DNA from: Imhoffiella fuscus | Lineage (GTDB): Bacteria; Pseudomonadota; Gammaproteobacteria; Chromatiales; Chromatiaceae | DNA: 64,000 nt | Assembly (NCBI RefSeq): GCF_042682685.1 | Contig: NZ_JBHUHX010000051.1 | Location: 1-64,000 of the forward strand | Direction: 5' to 3' | Shown: positions 63,483 through 64,000 of the stretch, in pieces | Layout of the letters: each line of letters begins with the position of its first letter | Position numbering within the stretch: the stretch's first letter is position 1 | Notes under the pieces: model-generated | What the model saw: the letters and a program-made list of their open reading frames with translations, nothing else | Databases searched by the model: none | Told to the model about the DNA's origin: nothing | Program-made: the position numbers and the translations under genes

Positions 63483-64000
63483 ATGACCGATTCCGACACT
63501 CTCTCGCGTTTTCTCTTCGAGCATGCGGGTATCCGCGGCAACCTCGTCCATCTGGACGCCAGCTGGCAGGCTGTACTCTCCGCGCACGAATACCCCGAAA
63601 CCGTGCGCAACCCGCTTGGCGAAGCGCTCGCGGCCGTCGCACTTCTGAGCGCGACCATCAAATTCAACGGCTCGCTCATCCTCCAGGCCCAGGGCTCCGG
63701 TCCAATCCGCACACTGGTCGCTCAAGCGACGCATGAGCACACCGTCCGAGGACTGGCCCGCTGGAGCGGAGAGGTTCCGGCGGAACAGCGTCTCGACGCC
63801 CGCTTCGGCGAGGGAAGACTGGTGCTGACCGTAGAGCACGAGACCGGTGAACCCTATCAGGGCGTCGTCCCGCTGGAAGGGCAACAGCTCTCAGAGGCGA
63901 TCGAACGCTATTTCGGACAATCCGAGCAACTGCCCACGCGCCTGTGGCTCGCCTCCTCCGCCGACCGCGCGGCCGGACTCTTGTTGCAGCGCATGCCCGG
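63483..64000 (+). CDS. hslO: Hsp33 redox chaperone, partial
   Basis: 172 residues to the right edge. RFLFEHAGIRGNLVHL, LGEALAAVALLSATIKFNGS and QAQGSGPIRTLVAQ are Hsp33 signatures; VPLEGQQLSEAIERYFGQSE is also characteristic. The zinc-binding CxC/CxxC C terminus lies beyond the window. Chaperone activated by oxidation. Confidence 0.92.
   Translation, partial: MTDSDTLSRFLFEHAGIRGNLVHLDASWQAVLSAHEYPETVRNPLGEALAAVALLSATIKFNGSLILQAQGSGPIRTLVAQATHEHTVRGLARWSGEVPAEQRLDARFGEGRLVLTVEHETGEPYQGVVPLEGQQLSEAIERYFGQSEQLPTRLWLASSADRAAGLLLQRMP

Noticed and set aside
1..64000. CRISPR array, tRNA or rRNA genes
   Set aside because: No regularly spaced short repeats with unique spacers; the only tandem repeat has 138-bp units. 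No tRNA cloverleaf or rRNA signature was recognised by eye.

Overview
The window is high-GC, densely coded DNA from a gammaproteobacterium. The gene content fits the Chromatiales, most likely a purple sulfur bacterium of the Chromatiaceae. The pointers are a periplasmic DsrE-like protein, a SoxW-like periplasmic thioredoxin, a BLUF blue-light domain, several c-di-GMP enzymes, and the set tmcA, parE, hda, purMN, folE2 and ispA. Family-level placement is an inference; no rRNA or tRNA gene was recognised.

Layout. 1-1.9 kb is a low-GC, damaged accessory segment: a P-loop ATPase gene running off the left edge, a hairpin like an IS200/IS605 end, and a decayed integron-type tyrosine recombinase. 1.9-10.1 kb is a five-gene tripartite RND efflux operon (outer-membrane factor, adaptor, pump) with its own response regulator and histidine kinase, interrupted by a 138-bp tandem intergenic repeat. 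10.2-18.3 kb holds an aminotransferase, small envelope proteins (DUF3096, DsrE-like, YfdX-like, YqaA), tmcA, a histidine phosphatase and yceH. 18.3-21.9 kb is one 1201-residue signalling protein with the order periplasmic-binding-like, PAS, PAS, GGDEF, EAL, BLUF. 21.9-28.4 kb has parE, xseB-ispA, folE2 with an overlapping alpha/beta hydrolase, and a CysZ-DnaJ fusion. 28.6-34.3 kb is accessory: an outer-membrane beta-barrel, an autotransporter with a serine beta-lactamase-like passenger, an SDR and a small unknown protein.

34.3-38.4 kb is the phosphate operon pstSCAB, preceded by a four-unit Pho box and with two strong hairpins between pstS and pstC. 38.5-43.1 kb is a possible three-gene signalling operon: a Fic-like protein lacking the catalytic histidine, a chemoreceptor and an EAL-CBS-GGDDF protein. 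43.1-45.6 kb has pirin and azoR divergent from a LysR regulator. 45.7-64 kb is mostly housekeeping: DUF2750, a 30-residue membrane peptide, glgX, maf, an mltD-like lytic transglycosylase, rubrerythrin, cpdA, acyP, a periplasmic thioredoxin, wrbA, hda, a phosphatidyltransferase, purM-purN, a DUF1566 protein, a PAS-PAS-GGDEF-EAL-CZB protein, DUF6489, a thiamine-binding-type protein, a metallophosphoesterase, and the start of hslO at the right edge.

Together the window carries three c-di-GMP proteins with different apparent inputs (light or ligand, CBS, and probably zinc), a chemoreceptor and cAMP phosphodiesterase CpdA, next to phosphate uptake and envelope genes. The most unusual items are the BLUF-terminated hybrid, the CysZ-DnaJ fusion, the beta-lactamase-type autotransporter and the His-less Fic-like protein.
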